Numbered from the stretch's first letter, positions 46,245 through 57,443 are shown. The stretch is 64,000 nucleotides of DNA from Coriobacteriaceae bacterium AM48-5 (GCA_027669525.1 JAQEDJ010000001.1:1-64000); one strand, 5' to 3'. Notes: generated by a model from the sequence alone, not told the origin. Translations and numbers: made by a program.

Positions 46245-47458
46245 ATGGCCGATAAGATCCAGTGGGCGGGCAACACGATGCCCAAGAGCGATGACAAGCA
46301 CTTGGGAATCATGAGCCTCGACCACGTGAAGAAGGCCCGCGCCTTCCACCAGTCGTTCCCCCAGTACACCGTCACTCCGCTTGCCCGTCTGGATGGCCAG
46401 GCCGCGCGCCTGGGCCTGTCCAACCTGTGCGTTAAGGACGAGAGCTATCGCTTTGGCCTCAACGCTTTTAAGGTCCTGGGCGGTTCGTTTGCCATGGCCA
46501 ACTACATTGCCGACGAGACAGGCAAGGACGTTGCCGAGTGCACCTTCGATTACCTGACCTCCGATCAGCTTGCCAAGGACTTTGGCCAGGCCACCTTCTT
46601 TACCGCCACCGACGGCAACCATGGCCGCGGCGTGGCATGGGCTGCCAACAAGCTGGGCCAGAAGGCCGTCGTGCACATGCCCAAGGGTTCCACCAAGCCC
46701 CGTTTTGATAACATCGCCGCCGAGGGCGCCACGGTGACCATCGAAGAGGTCAACTACGACGAGTGCGTGCGCATGGCCGCTGCCGAGGCCGATGCCTGCG
46801 AGCGCGGCGTCATCGTTCAGGATACCGCCTGGGAGGGCTACGAGAAGATCCCGTCCTGGATCATGGAGGGCTACGGCACCATGGCTTCCGAGGCTGCCGA
46901 GCAGCTGCGCGAGATGGCCATCAACCGCCCGACGCACGTCTTTGTCCAGGCTGGCGTGGGCTCGCTCGCCGGCGCCGTGGTGGGCTACTTCACCAACCTG
47001 TATCCCGATAACCCGCCCACCTTCGTCGTGGTCGAGTGCGCGCCTGCCGCCTGCCTGTACAAGGGCGCTGCCGCCGGCGACGGCGATCCGCGCATCGTGG
47101 ACGGCGACATGCCCTCCATCATGGCCGGCCTGTGCTGCGGCGAGCCAACATCCTGGGTTGGGATATCCTGCGCAACCACACCACCGCCTTCGTGTCCTGC
47201 CCCGACTGGGTCACCGCTCGCGGCATGCGCACCCTGGGCGCTCCCGAGAAGGGCGACCCGCGCGTTATCTCCGGCGAGTCCGGCGCCGTGACCACCGGTC
47301 TGGTCGAGACCCTTATGCTCGATCCCGAGTACGCCGAGCTCAAGGAGCTCATCGGCCTGGACAAGACGAGCTCCGTGCTCTGCTTCTCCACCGAGGGCGA
47401 CACCGATCCGGATCAGTACCGTCGCATCGTCTGGGAGGGCGAGTATCCGACCTGCTAA
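46245..47458 (+). CDS. ygeX: Diaminopropionate ammonia-lyase (frame broken near 47145)
   Basis: This PLP enzyme has the YgeX pattern: FPQYTVTPLARLDGQAARLG, the PLP-Lys segment ESYRFGLNAFKVLGGSF, DGNHGRGVAWAANKLG and VFVQAGVGSLAGAV. It converts 2,3-diaminopropionate to pyruvate and ammonia through aminoacrylate. One C is missing near 47145 (GAGCCCAAC to GAGCCAAC); restored, it reads GEPNILGWDILRNHTTAFVSCPDW. Full length is about 404 residues. First gene of the purine-type cluster. Confidence 0.92.
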
Positions 47459-47532
47459 TCGTTGGGCGGCGCAACGCGCCGCGCCAAATTTCTATCAGAA
47501 CCCCTATGTCCTGCAGATGCATGAACCCGGGA

Positions 47533-47650
47533 GGCGGAGCGATACCTATTTGCTCCGTCGCGAGTTCCGCACGCAAAGGAAAGCACTTAATGTGCTTTCC
47601 GTCTTGCGCAGGACTGTCCGAGCAGCGGAGTAAATAGGTATCGCTCCGCC
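47533..47650. repeat. Long hairpin element, copy 2: same core as 7077-7213 with different arms
   Basis: Arms 47533-47556 and 47627-47650 are 24 bases with one mismatch (a G-U pair in RNA). The core 47557-47626 starts with 61 bases identical to 7111-7171 and ends GAGCAGC like copy 1. The arms share no sequence with those of copy 1. It lies between ygeX and ygeY without a following T-run. Confidence 0.85.
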
Positions 47651-47690
47651 ACCTCACAGGTAGATTCCTTCGTTTGAAAGGTTATGAACA

Positions 47691-49075
47691 ATGGCTAAAG
47701 AACTCGATTACGACGCTATCAAGGCTGCTGCGGAGTCTCATCGTGCTGATATGACTCGCTTCCTGCGCGCTATGATCTCCCACCCCTCTGAGTCTTGCGA
47801 GGAGGGTGAGGTTGTCGCTTGCATCAAGGCCGAGATGGAGAGCTTGGCTATGACGAGGTCAAGGTCGACGGCCTGGGCAACGTCATGGGCTTTATGGGCG
47901 AGGGCGACAAGATCATCGCCATCGACTCTCACATCGACACCGTCGGCATCGGCAACATCGAGAACTGGGATGCCGATCCCTATGAGGGCTACGAGACCGA
48001 CGAGATCATTTACGGCCGCGGCGGCTCCGACCAGGAGGGTGGCATGGCTTCTGCTACCTACGCAGCCAAGATGATGAAGGACATGGGCCTCATCCCCGAG
48101 GGCTACAAGATCATGGTCGTCGGCACCGTCCAGGAAGAGGACTGCGACGGCATGTGCTGGCAGTACATCTACAACAAGGACGGCATTAAGCCCGAGTTCG
48201 TCATTTCCACCGAGCCCACCGACGGCGGCATCTATCGCGGTCACCGCGGCCGCATGGAGATCCGCGTCGACGTTCACGGCACCTCCTGCCACGGCTCCGC
48301 TCCCGACCGCGGCGACAACGCCATCTACAAGATGGCCGACATCATCGCCGACGTCCGCGCTCTCAACAACAACGGCTGCGACGAGTCGACCGACATCAAG
48401 GGCCTCGTCAAGATGCTCGATCCCAAGTACAACCCCGAGCACTTCGAGGACGCCCGCTTCCTGGGCCGCGGCACCTGCACCGTCAGCCAGATCTTCTACA
48501 CCAGCCCCAGCCGCTGCGCTGTCGCTGACTCTTGTGCCATCTCCATCGACCGTCGCATGACCGCCGGCGAGACCTGGGAGTCCTGCCTGGACGAGATCCG
48601 CAACCTGCCGGCCGCCAAGAAGTACGGCGACGACGTGAAGGTCTCCATGTACATGTACGACCGTCCGTCCTGGACCGGCGAGGTCTACGAGACCGAGGCT
48701 TACTTCCCCACGTGGATCAACAAGGAGACCGCTCCGCACGTCAAGGCCCTCGTCGACGCCCACAAGGCCATGTTCGGTGACGAGCGCATCGGCTGCGAGC
48801 CCAGCATGGACAAGCGCACCGGTCGTCCGCTGTGCGACAAGTGGACCTTCTCCACGAACTGCGTTTCCATCCAGGGCCGCTATGGCATCCCCTGCGTCGG
48901 CTTTGGCCCGGGTGCCGAGTCTCAGGCTCACGCTCCCAACGAGGTCACCTACAAGGACGACCTGGTCACCGCTGCCGCCATGTATGTGGCTGCCCTGAAC
49001 CTCTACGATCCGAGCCAGGCCGATGGCGACGCCACCGTGTTCCGCGCCGGTCTGACCAACAACAAGATCGACTAG
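47691..49075 (+). CDS. ygeY: YgeY family M20-type metallohydrolase (frame broken near 47846)
   Basis: The protein has metal-site motifs [13 protein letters not shown] and [26 protein letters not shown] and [17 protein letters not shown], in the order of YgeY 'selenium metabolism-linked' hydrolases. It belongs to the anaerobic purine degradation set; its exact substrate (ureido or diaminopropionyl intermediates) is not settled. One base is missing near 47846 (read GAGAGCTTGG). Full length is about 461 residues. Confidence 0.9.
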
Positions 49076-49276
49076 TCCCATTCCTTGATCTTGTTGAGCC
49101 GGGGGCCGCTCGTGTCCCCGGCACCCCCTGTTGACTTGGGGCCCGCGGTCGTTATCTCCCATGCTTCCTCAACGGTAGCGGGTCCTCGTCATAGTGCTCG
49201 GCATGTTCTAGCCACACGCGCATGCCGGAGCACATCTACTCATTGCGATCGTTTCACCTTTAGAAAGGATATTTAC

Positions 49277-50478
49277 ATGGACGCCAAGTTTACCGAGCTC
49301 GTCGAGCAGCTGAACGGCCTCGATTTTAAGGGCATGTACGGCAGCGACTTCCTGCACACCTGGGATAAGACCACCGATGAGCTCAAGGCGCTCTACATCG
49401 TCGCCGACGCCCTGCGCGAGCTGCGTGAGAACAACGTTTCGTCCAAGATCTTCGACTCGGGTCTGGCCGTCTCCCTGTTCCGTGACAACTCCACCCGTAC
49501 GCGCTTCTCCTTCTCTAAGGCCGCCAACCTGCTCGGCCTTGAGCTGCAGGACCTGGACGAGAAGAAGTCCCAGATCGCCCACGGTGAGACCGTCCGCGAG
49601 ACCGCTACCATGATCTCCTTCATGGCTGACGTCATCGGCATCCGCGACGACATGTACATCGGCAAGGGCGACGCCTACATGGCCGAGGTCTCCGAGTCCG
49701 TGCAGCAGGCCTACGAGGACGGCGTTCTGGATCACCGTCCCACGCTCATCTCCCTGCAGTCCGACTCCGATCACCCCACGCAGTCCTCTGCCGACATGCT
49801 CTACCTCATCAACGAGTTTGGCGGCCTCGAGAACCTCAAGGGCAAGAAGGTCGCCGTTACCTGGGCCTATTCGCCTCTTACGGCAAGCCGCTGTCCTGCC
49901 CGCAGTCGCTGATCAGCCTGCTGCCCCGTTTTGGCATGGACGTCACCCTGGCCCACCCCGAGGGCTACGACCTCATGCCCGAGGTCGTCGAGCGTGCCAA
50001 GGGCTATGCCGCCGAGTCCGGCACCACCTTTAAGCAGGTCAACACCATGGCTGAGGCCTTCGAGGGCGCCGACATCGTGATCCCCAAGAGCTGGGCTCCG
50101 TTTGCCGCCATGGAGAAGCGTACCAACCTGTACGCCGAGGGCGACGACGCCGGCATCGCTGCGCTCGAGAAGGAGCTGCTCGCTCAGAACGCTACGCATC
50201 AGGATTGGTGCTCCACGACCGAGCTCATGGAGAAGACCGCCAACGGCCAGGACACCATCTTTATGCATCCGCTGCCCGCCGACATCTCCGGTGTCTCCTG
50301 CGAGCACGGCGAGGTCAACGCCGACGTCTTCGATATGCACCGCGTGGGCATGTACAAGGAGGCCAGCTACAAGCCGTACGCCATCGCAGCCATGATGTTC
50401 CTGCAGAAGGTTGCCGATCCCGCCGCTACCCTCAAGGCCCTCGACGAGCGCAACACCGCCCGTTGGTTCCAGGCCTAA
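49277..50478 (+). CDS. ygeW: YgeW knotted carbamoyltransferase (frame broken near 49872)
   Basis: The carbamoyl-phosphate site is LFRDNSTRTRFSF, and the second domain has HPEGYDLMPEVVERAK, TIFMHPLPADI and the FDMHRVGMYKEASYKPY C-terminus of YgeW. One C is missing near 49872 (TCGCCCTCT to TCGCCTCT); restored, it reads WAYSPSYGKPLSCPQSLISLL. It works with the carbamate kinase that follows, by carbamoyl phosphorolysis, to make ATP. ATG 49277 follows AGAAAGGAT. Confidence 0.9.
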
Positions 50479-50492
50479 AGCTGGGCTGAGAA

Positions 50493-51442
50493 ATGGCTAA
50501 GCGTATTGTTGTCGCCCTGGGTGGAAACGCCCTCGGCGCCAACCTTCCCGAGCAGATGGAGGCCGTCAAGACGACTTCCAAGGCTATCGTCGACCTGATC
50601 GAGGAGGGCAACGAGGTTGTCGTCGTGCATGGCAACGGTCCCCAGGTGGGTATGATCGCCAACGCGATGGCCGAGCTCACGCGCTCTAACCCTCAGAAGT
50701 ACGTTCCCTGCCCGCTGTCCGTTTGCGGCGCCATGAGCCAGGGCTACATTGGCTATGACCTGCAAAATGCGCTGCGCGAGGAAATGCTCGACCGCAATAT
50801 CGACAAGGGTGTCGCCACCGTGCTCACCCAGGTCGAGGTTGCGGCAGACGACCCGGCCTTTGCCGACCCGGTCAAGCCGATCGGTCCGTGGATGAGCGAG
50901 GCCGAGGCCAAGGAGCTGGAGGCCGACCGCGGCTACCAGTTCATCCACGACGAGAAGCAGGGCTTCCGTCGCGTGGTGGCTTCGCCCAAGCCCGTGAACA
51001 TCGTCGAGCTCGACACCATCAAGTCGCTCGTCGAGTCCAACCACGTGGTGATCTCCTGCGGCGGTGGCGGCATTCCCGTCACCAAGGCCCAGGGCAACCA
51101 CCTTAAGGGCGCTGCCGCCGTCATCGATAAGGACTTTGCGGCCGAGAAGCTCGCCGAGCAGCTCGATGCCGATGCCCTGATTATCCTGACGGCCGTGGAG
51201 AAGGTTGCCATTGGCTTTGGCACCGACCACGAGCAGTGGCTCGACACGCTGACCGCGGCTGACGTAAAGCGTCTGTCCGAGGCCAACGAGTTCGGTCGCG
51301 GCTCCATGCTGCCCAAGGTCCAGGCCGCCTCGACGTTTGCCGAGAGCAAGCCGGGCCGCACGGCGCTCATCACGCTGCTCGAGAAGGCGCGTGACGGTCT
51401 GCCGGCAAGACCGGTACCACGTTTACCGGCGACGCTGAGTAG
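50493..51442 (+). CDS. arcC: Carbamate kinase (frame broken near 51403)
   Basis: The protein has RIVVALGGNALG, VVVVHGNGPQVGMIANAM and SCGGGGIPV, typical carbamate kinase motifs. It transfers phosphate from carbamoyl phosphate to ADP. One G is missing near 51403 (CTGGCCGG to CTGCCGG); restored, the end is AGKTGTTFTGDAE with a stop at 51442 and a total of 316 residues, the usual length. It is 14 bases downstream of ygeW. Confidence 0.92.
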
Positions 51443-51458
51443 GCATATCTGCACCATT

Positions 51459-51493
51459 GAGGAGGGTGCCCTGCGTCGCGGGGTGCCCTCCTT
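51459..51493 (+). terminator. Terminator after arcC
   Basis: AGGAGGGTGCC pairs with GGTGCCCTCCT around CTGCGTCGCGG, followed by TTTG. It would separate arcC from the ygfJ-hydA genes. Confidence 0.65.
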
Positions 51494-51619
51494 TGTGCTA
51501 TGGGGAGCCAAGAGGCGTTCGCTGGAAAACGAGTGCGTGCCTGTTCCGACGGAGTGTGAGCTTGCTATGGTGGGTATAGCAACTATGGTGTCCAAGGCAG
51601 CCAGGGGAGGTTTGCGGAG

Positions 51620-52233
51620 ATGAAACTCGGTTGCGTCATTATGGCTTCGGGCGAGGGCAAGCGGTTTGGCTCTAACAAGATGCTCGCCGATATCTATGGC
51701 GAGCCGCTGATTGCCCGGACCATCGATTCGGTCCCCGGGGGCTTTGATGTTGTGGTTTCGACGCGTTGGCCCGAGGTCGCCCATATTTGCGAGGACAAGC
51801 ATTGCCCGTGCGTGCTGCACGATGGCGAGCTGCGCAGCGAAAGCGTCCGTGCGGGCCTTTCGTGGGGAGTCGAACGCAACTGGAAAGGTTGCCTCTTTTT
51901 GCCGGGCGACCAGCCACTTGTGAGTTCGGATTCTTTTGAGGCGCTCGCCGGTGCTTTTAAGGCCAACGGCGGCGTCGCGCCCGTGCGTCTTGCCCTAAAC
52001 GGCGAGCCGGCCTCTCCGGTGCTGTTCCCCGCGAGCTTCTTTCCCAACCTTATGGGGCTTAAAGGAAAGGACGGCGGATCGTCGCTGCTGCGCGGCCGTG
52101 CCGATGTCCAGCTGGTCGAGCACGTGCCTACGAGCTGTGGGACGTCGATACCGCCAAGGGACAGCAACGCATAACGGAGCATATCGCCGCCTGCTCGTAT
52201 TTTGATCGCGTGGCCAACTGCATCAATCAATAA
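51620..52233 (+). CDS. ygfJ: YgfJ/MocA-like molybdenum cofactor nucleotidyltransferase (frame broken near 52128)
   Basis: The N-terminal nucleotide-binding motif is LGCVIMASGEGKRFGSNKMLADIYGEPL, followed by LFLPGDQPLV. Relatives link CMP to molybdopterin for xanthine-dehydrogenase-type enzymes. One G is missing near 52128 (GTGGCC to GTGCC); restored, it continues AYELWDVDTAKGQQRITEHIAAC and stops at 52233. It lies ten bases from hydA. Confidence 0.85.
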
Positions 52234-52242
52234 GGAGCAATT

Positions 52243-53606
52243 ATGATCATCATCAAAAACGGCGCGCTCGTGACGCCCCAGGGGCTTCGCCGCGCCGATC
52301 TTGCCATGGAGGGCGACAAGATTGTGCGGATTGCCGCGGCAATCGAGCCGGGCGAGGGCGATACCGTCCAGGACGCCACAGACTGTTGGGTGTTCCCCGG
52401 CTTTATCGACGCCCACACGCACATGCAGTGCTGGACTGGCATGGATTGGACGGCCGATAGCTTTGAGACCGGCACGCGCGCGGCTGCCTGCGGCGGTACG
52501 ACGACCATCGTGGACTACGCGACGGCCGATCGCGGCGTGACCATGCCCGATGCCCTTGCCGAGTGGCATCATCGCGCCGACGGCACCTGCACGGCAAACT
52601 ACGCTTTTCATATGGCACTCGCCGAGTGGAATGAGCGCAACCGCGCCGATCTTTCGGCCATGCGCGAGGCGGGCGTGTCGTCGTTTAAGACTTACTTTGC
52701 CTATGACCACCTGCGCCTGGACGATGCCGAGACGCTCGAGGTGCTGGAGGAGCTCAAGCGCGTGGGCGGTATCCTGTGCGTGCATTGCGAGAACGGTACG
52801 CTGGTGAATGAACTGCAGAAGCGCGTGTACGAGCAGGGGATTCATGGACCGAGGGGCATGCGCTCAGCCGTCCGGATGTGTGTGAGGCCGAGGCCGTGAG
52901 CCGCCTACTGTATCTGGCACACTTGGCCGGGGACGCTCCGGTCAACGTGGTGCACCTTTCGACCAAGCTGGGGCTCGAGGCCATTCGCGCTGCCAAAGCG
53001 CGCGGGCAGAAGAACATCTATGTCGAGACCTGCCCTCAGTATCTGATGCTCGACGATACTTGCTACTTGGAGCAGGGCGAGGACGGCTTTGCGGGTGCCA
53101 AGTATGTGATGAGCCCGCCGCTGCGCCATGCCGGCGACCGTGCCGCGCTGCGCGAGCGCTTGTGGCCGGCGAGATCGATACTATTGCGACCGATCATTGC
53201 AGCTTTAACCTGCACGGGCAAAAGGACCGCGGACGCGATGATTTCCGCGCGATTCCCAACGGCGGGCCCGGCGTGGAGCATCGTCCCGTCGCGATTGCCA
53301 CGAGCTTTGAGGGCCAGCTGGGACCCGAGGATCTGTGCCGCTTGATGAGCGAGAACCCGGCGCGCGTCTTTGGCATGTATCCGCGCAAGGGCTGTCTTGC
53401 CGAGGGCGCCGATGCCGACGTGTGCGTGTGGGATCCAAGGTGCGCTGGACCATTAGCGCGGCGACGCAGCATCAGGCTGTGGACTACACGCCGCTCGAGG
53501 GTTTTGAGGCACATGGCCGCGCCAAGGCCGTGTTTGTGAACGGCGTGCTGGCGGCACGCGACGGCGAGCCACCGGAGCCCAACCTGGCCGCTACGTGCCC
53601 CGCTAA
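52243..53606 (+). CDS. hydA: HydA D-phenylhydantoinase-like dihydropyrimidinase (four frame breaks)
   Basis: The cyclic amidohydrolase has the metal-site motif PGFIDAHTHMQCWTG, KTYFAYDHLRLDD, NVVHLSTKLGLEAIRAAKARG, IATDHCSF and ENPARVFGMYPRKGCLAEGADADV. It opens cyclic ureides in purine breakdown. Breaks lie near 52855, 53158 (GAGGCG to GAGCG), 53432 (GATCCCAAG to GATCCAAG) and 53586 (CTGGGCCGC to CTGGCCGC). Once repaired, the last gives GRYVPR and a stop at 53606. Four one-base losses in one gene fit the error pattern elsewhere. Confidence 0.88.
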
Positions 53607-53626
53607 CAGGGACGACGCCAAATTAG

Positions 53627-54363
53627 CTACCCCTGGAGGCTGCTGGCGGCGACGGGGCGGCCGAGGGCTGCCTCGAAGCGGTCGGCCATCGTGGGGTCGC
53701 TGAGCGTGTCAACTTGGTTGAGCATGACGCGTGCGGTGCTGAGTTTCAGCGCCTGCATCTCGGCATTGAGCACCTGGGCGACGCGCTCGGGCGTGGCGAT
53801 GTCGGTGAGCTCGCAGCCGCAACGCTCGCAAAAGAGCTCGGGGCGGTGGACGGCTTCGTTGATGGGCTTGCTGAGTCCCGAGGCGCCGACGAGCCAGATG
53901 ACGTTGGCCGTGCCAGAGGGAATTACCGGCTCCCAGGCGGCGTGGGCCTTGAGCGGGAGCCGCTTGCTGCCGTCCGCCTCGGCCAGGACGTAGTCAAAGC
54001 GCTGCGCCAGCTGGTCGAGCGGCTCGGCAGGGGAGGAGAGCTTGCCCGTCTCCGGGTCCAAGACGCCTGCCTGGCAGATGCTCCCGCGCGTAAGGCCAGC
54101 GCAGGCTCGCAGGTGCAACCGGGGACATGCGAGGCGCCCGGCTTCCAAGGCGCGGCGTCCAGGCGACGATTCGACCCGTCCCATGGCACGCCGGCAACGG
54201 GAAACATATGTGTGGTGGTGCAGAGAAGCACGCGGTCGCCAGCGCGCATGAGCTCAAGACCCAGCGTCTTTAGCAAGGTCGACTTGCCACCGCTGCCGAT
54301 AATCGCGGTAATGCCCGGCTCGATCCTGAGCGCCGAGGCAAGATTGCCGCTAACCGTTTCCAT
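53627..54363 (-). CDS. yqeC: Selenium cofactor biosynthesis protein YqeC (frame broken near 54075)
   Basis: The minus-strand gene begins METVSGNLASALRIEPGITAIIGSGGKSTLLKTLG, with a P-loop-like IIGSGGKST, and CTTTHMFPV, both typical of YqeC. After a shift near 54075 it continues AGVLDPETGKLSSPAEPLDQLAQRFDYVLAEADGSKRLPLKAHAAWEPVIP. It is linked in the literature with selenium-dependent molybdenum hydroxylases. It is convergent with hydA and divergent from yqeB. Confidence 0.87.
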
Positions 54364-54465
54364 CTGTTCACCGCCGTATAATACTGTGATAATAAATAAT
54401 CATCAGAGTAGCGGTCGAACCGCTTTTGCTCTGCTCAAACCGTAGCACAGGGAGGTGCCCCGGGA
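54364..54465. promoter_or_regulatory. Divergent promoter region between yqeC and yqeB
   Basis: A TATAAT is present at about 54375 in an AT-rich stretch (GATAATAAATAATC), the most likely promoter site for one or both genes. GGGAGGTG at 54450-54457 serves yqeB. Confidence 0.4.
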
Positions 54466-55259
54466 ATGCTCGTTTATGTTCGCGGCGCCGGCGATATCGC
54501 CACGGGCGTCGCCGCTCGCTTGGTGCGCGCCGGCGTGTCAGTTGTCATGGCTGATATCGCGGTTCCCACGTGCATCCGCCGCACAATTAGTTTTTGCGAG
54601 GCTATTCGCTTGGGCGAGGTCGAGGTCGAGGGCATTCGCGCTCGCTTGGCGCAGACGCCGGCAGAGGCGCTTGAGATTACCGAGGCGGGGGATGTCGCCG
54701 TGGTGGTGGACCCCCAGGCACAGATGCTCGACGAACTGAAGCCCGCGGCTGTGGTCGACGCGATTCTGGCCAAGCGCAATCTGGGTACCACGCGCGACAT
54801 GGCTCCTGCCGTCATCGCCGTGGGGCCGGGCTTTACCGCGCCGGTTGACTGCGACGCCGTGGTCGAAACCATGCGCGGGCATTTTTTGGGCCGCGTGATT
54901 ACCCAGGGCTCGCCCCAGCCCAACACGGGCGTGCCGGGCATTATCGCTGGCTATGGCAGAGAGCGCGTTATCCACAGCCCCGCCGCCGGCGTGTTTCGGT
55001 CCGACCGCGCGATCGGCGACATCGTGAGCGCCGGAGACGTGATTGGCTACGCGGGCGATTCGCCCATGTGCACGCAGATCGATGGCTGTCTGCGCGGGCT
55101 TTTGGCGAACGGCGTGCAGGTGACTGAGGCTTTAAATGCGCCGATGTCGATCCGCGCGGCGATGCCAGCTATATCAACTACATTTCGGACAAGGCGACGT
55201 CGGTCGGCGGCGGTGTGCTCGAGGCACTCGCCATGCTCACCGGTGTATTCCAGGGATAG
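54466..55259 (+). CDS. yqeB: Selenium-dependent molybdenum cofactor biosynthesis protein YqeB (frame broken near 55139)
   Basis: The sequence has VYVRGAGDIATGVAARLVRAGVSVVMADIAVPTCIRR and VIAVGPGFTAPVDCDAVVETMRGHFLGRVI, matching YqeB. One G is missing near 55139 (GCGGCC to GCGCC); restored, it continues ADVDPRGDASYINYISDKATSVGGGVLEALAMLTGVFQG and stops at 55259. It is likely to act in maturation of a labile-selenium molybdenum enzyme. It is ten bases from xdhC. Confidence 0.88.
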
Positions 55260-55268
55260 GAAATTGCA

Positions 55269-56311
55269 ATGGAAAAGCTCGATGTGGTGAATGCTGCGCT
55301 TGCCGCCCTGCGTGCTGGCGAGACGTGCGAGCTCGTGGTCGTGGCCGGCACGGCGGGGTCGTCGCCGCGCGGCGTGGGCGCTGGATGGTCGTCTTTGCCG
55401 ACGGTAGCCAGGCGGGCACTATCGGCGGCGGCAAGATCGAGCTCTTTGCGCTCGATGAGGCGCGCGAGCTGCTGGCCGGGGGTAAATCGCGTCTGGTCCG
55501 CTACACCATGGGCGGCGAGAACTCCGATACCGGCATGATCTGCGGCGGAGCTATCTGCCTGTGCTATCTGCACCTGGACGCGACCAAGGTACCGTTGCTC
55601 CAGTCGGTTGCCGACGTCTTGGCGTATCGACGCATCGGCGACTTCGTCATTGACTTTGAGCCGTTTATCGCAAGCGCGCTCGAGGGCGATGTGGCCGAGT
55701 ACCATGGCGAGGAATCGCGCCGCACCATTGCGGGCTGCCCCGGGCTTTCGCTGGTGGAGGAGGGGAGTAAGGTTACCTACACCAACGCCGCCTCCGAGAT
55801 TCCTCCCGCGCACATCGAGACACTCTGCCCCGAGGGCCTGACCTATATCTTTGGCTGCGGCCACGTGGGCGCCGCGACGGCGCGGGTGCTTACGGCGGCG
55901 GGCTTTGCCGTCGTGGCGTGCGACGACCGCCCCGGCACGCTGACCCCCGATTGGGTGCCCGGTGTCTACGACCGTCGTCTGGTCGACTACAAGAGCCTGA
56001 GCAAGCAGTGCCCCATCGGCCCGCGCGACCTGGTGGTCGTCGCCACGGCGGGTCACAAGTCCGATATCGACGTGGTGATTCAGGCCATGCGTGCCAAACC
56101 CGCCTATCTGGGATGCTTGGGCTCGCGTCGCAAGACGGCCTTTGTGCGCGCCCGCCTGGAGCAGGAGGGCTTTACGCAGGACCAGATCGACGAGCTGCAC
56201 CTGCCGATCGGCGTTGCCATCGAGGCCGAGGATCCCGAGGAGATCGCTATCTCTATTGCCGCCGAGATGATCCACCTGCGCCGCACCAAGCTCGTCCCCC
56301 GCAAGCGCTAA
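55269..56311 (+). CDS. xdhC: XdhC-family molybdenum hydroxylase maturation protein (frame broken near 55382)
   Basis: The N-terminal XdhC/CoxI motif is ELVVVAGTAGSSPRGVG followed, after a break near 55382, by MVVFADGSQAGTIGGGKIE. A Rossmann domain with IFGCGHVGAATARVLTAAGFAVVACDDRPG and CLGSRRKTAFVRARL completes the family layout. It helps insert or sulfurate the molybdenum cofactor. The hydroxylase (XdhD-type) and ygfK are not in the window. Confidence 0.9.
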
Positions 56312-56622
56312 TCGCATCCCCACCAATAAGTTGCGGTGAAATACGGATTGTTTAAGCCTGTTAGGCCGCCCAACAGTCCCTATTTCACCGCAATTGCTTG
56401 TTGGGACCCATTTGTGCGGGGGAGTTGTGGAGTTGTGCAGGCAGACGAGGTTTTTCTGGAAATACGCTCCCGATGCGCGTATAGTACCGATTGTTTTGTC
56501 GGCTCCTGCTGCGTCGAGTCCAAACCGCGAAATGCCATGAGCGGCGCGGATGCAGCCAGGAGGCACGAGGACAACCCATCGTGGCCACGCCCCGTGCTTA
56601 AAACCCCAAGAAGGAGTGAACA
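56312..56622 (+). promoter_or_regulatory. Hairpin, promoter and structured leader before rplE
   Basis: A hairpin with 13-base perfect arms (TTGCGGTGAAATA at 56331, TATTTCACCGCAA at 56381) follows xdhC and encloses a core with its own small stems. A -10-like TATAGT lies near 56479. The roughly 130-base leader contains a long imperfect stem, CTCCTGCTGCGTC (from about 56502) with GATGCAGCCAGGAG (about 56549-56562), ahead of the rplE site AAGAAGGAG. Confidence 0.5.
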
Positions 56623-57180
56623 ATGGCAGAAGAGAAGTATGTGCCGCGTCTGAAGACCAAGTACAACAACGAGGTCAAGCAGCAGCTTCAGGACAAGTTC
56701 CAGTACGAGAACGTCATGATGATCCCCAAGTTTGAGAAGATCGTCGTGAACATGGGTGTCGGCGAGGCCGCTACCGATTCCAAGGCCATCGACGGTGCCG
56801 TGCGCGACCTGCGCGCCATCACCGGCCAGCAGCCGATGATCACCCGTGCCCGCAAGTCCATCGCTACCTTCCGCCTGCGCGCCGGTATGCCGATCGGCTG
56901 CAAGGTTACCCTGCGTGGCGACCGTATGTGGGAGTTCTTCGATCGTCTGACCTCCGTCGCGATCCCCCGTATCCGCGACTTCCGTGGCATCTCCGCCAAG
57001 AGCTTCGACGGCCGTGGTAACTTCTCCATGGGCGTCACCGAGCAGCTCATCTTCCCCGAGATCGACTTCGACTCCGTCGATCACCAGCGTGGTATGGACA
57101 TCACTTTCGTGACCACCGCCAACACCGATGAGGAGGCCAAGGCCCTTCTGGACGCCTTCGGTTTCCCGTTCAAGAAATAG
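56623..57180 (+). CDS. rplE: 50S ribosomal protein L5
   Basis: The 185-residue L5 contains [33 protein letters not shown] and the C-terminal [29 protein letters not shown] end. It binds 5S rRNA. It normally follows rplX; here it begins a new cluster 43 kb away with its own leader. Confidence 0.96.
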   Translation: MAEEKYVPRLKTKYNNEVKQQLQDKFQYENVMMIPKFEKIVVNMGVGEAATDSKAIDGAVRDLRAITGQQPMITRARKSIATFRLRAGMPIGCKVTLRGDRMWEFFDRLTSVAIPRIRDFRGISAKSFDGRGNFSMGVTEQLIFPEIDFDSVDHQRGMDITFVTTANTDEEAKALLDAFGFPFKK

Positions 57181-57257
57181 GTTCACCTGCCTATAAGCGC
57201 GTTCCCACAAGGGGGCGGCGCTTGGGGCGAACAATACTCTATGTGAGGAGGATATAA

Positions 57258-57443
57258 GTGGCTAAGACATCGATGATCGTCAAGTGCAATCGCAAGCAGA
57301 AGTTCTCTACTCGTGAGTACACGCGCTGCCAGCGCTGCGGCCGTCCGCACTCTGTGTACCGCAAGTTCGGCCTGTGCCGTGTCTGCTTCCGCGAGCTTGC
57401 ACTCAAGGGCGAGCTTCCCGGCGTTAAGAAGGCCAGCTGGTAA
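57258..57443 (+). CDS. rpsN: 30S ribosomal protein S14, zinc-binding type
   Basis: The 61-residue protein has four Cys in two CxxC pairs (CQRCG and CRVCF), the short zinc (type Z) form. The start is GTG at 57258 after GAGGAGGA. A small hairpin lies in the gap before it (about 57196-57222). Confidence 0.95.
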   Translation: MAKTSMIVKCNRKQKFSTREYTRCQRCGRPHSVYRKFGLCRVCFRELALKGELPGVKKASW

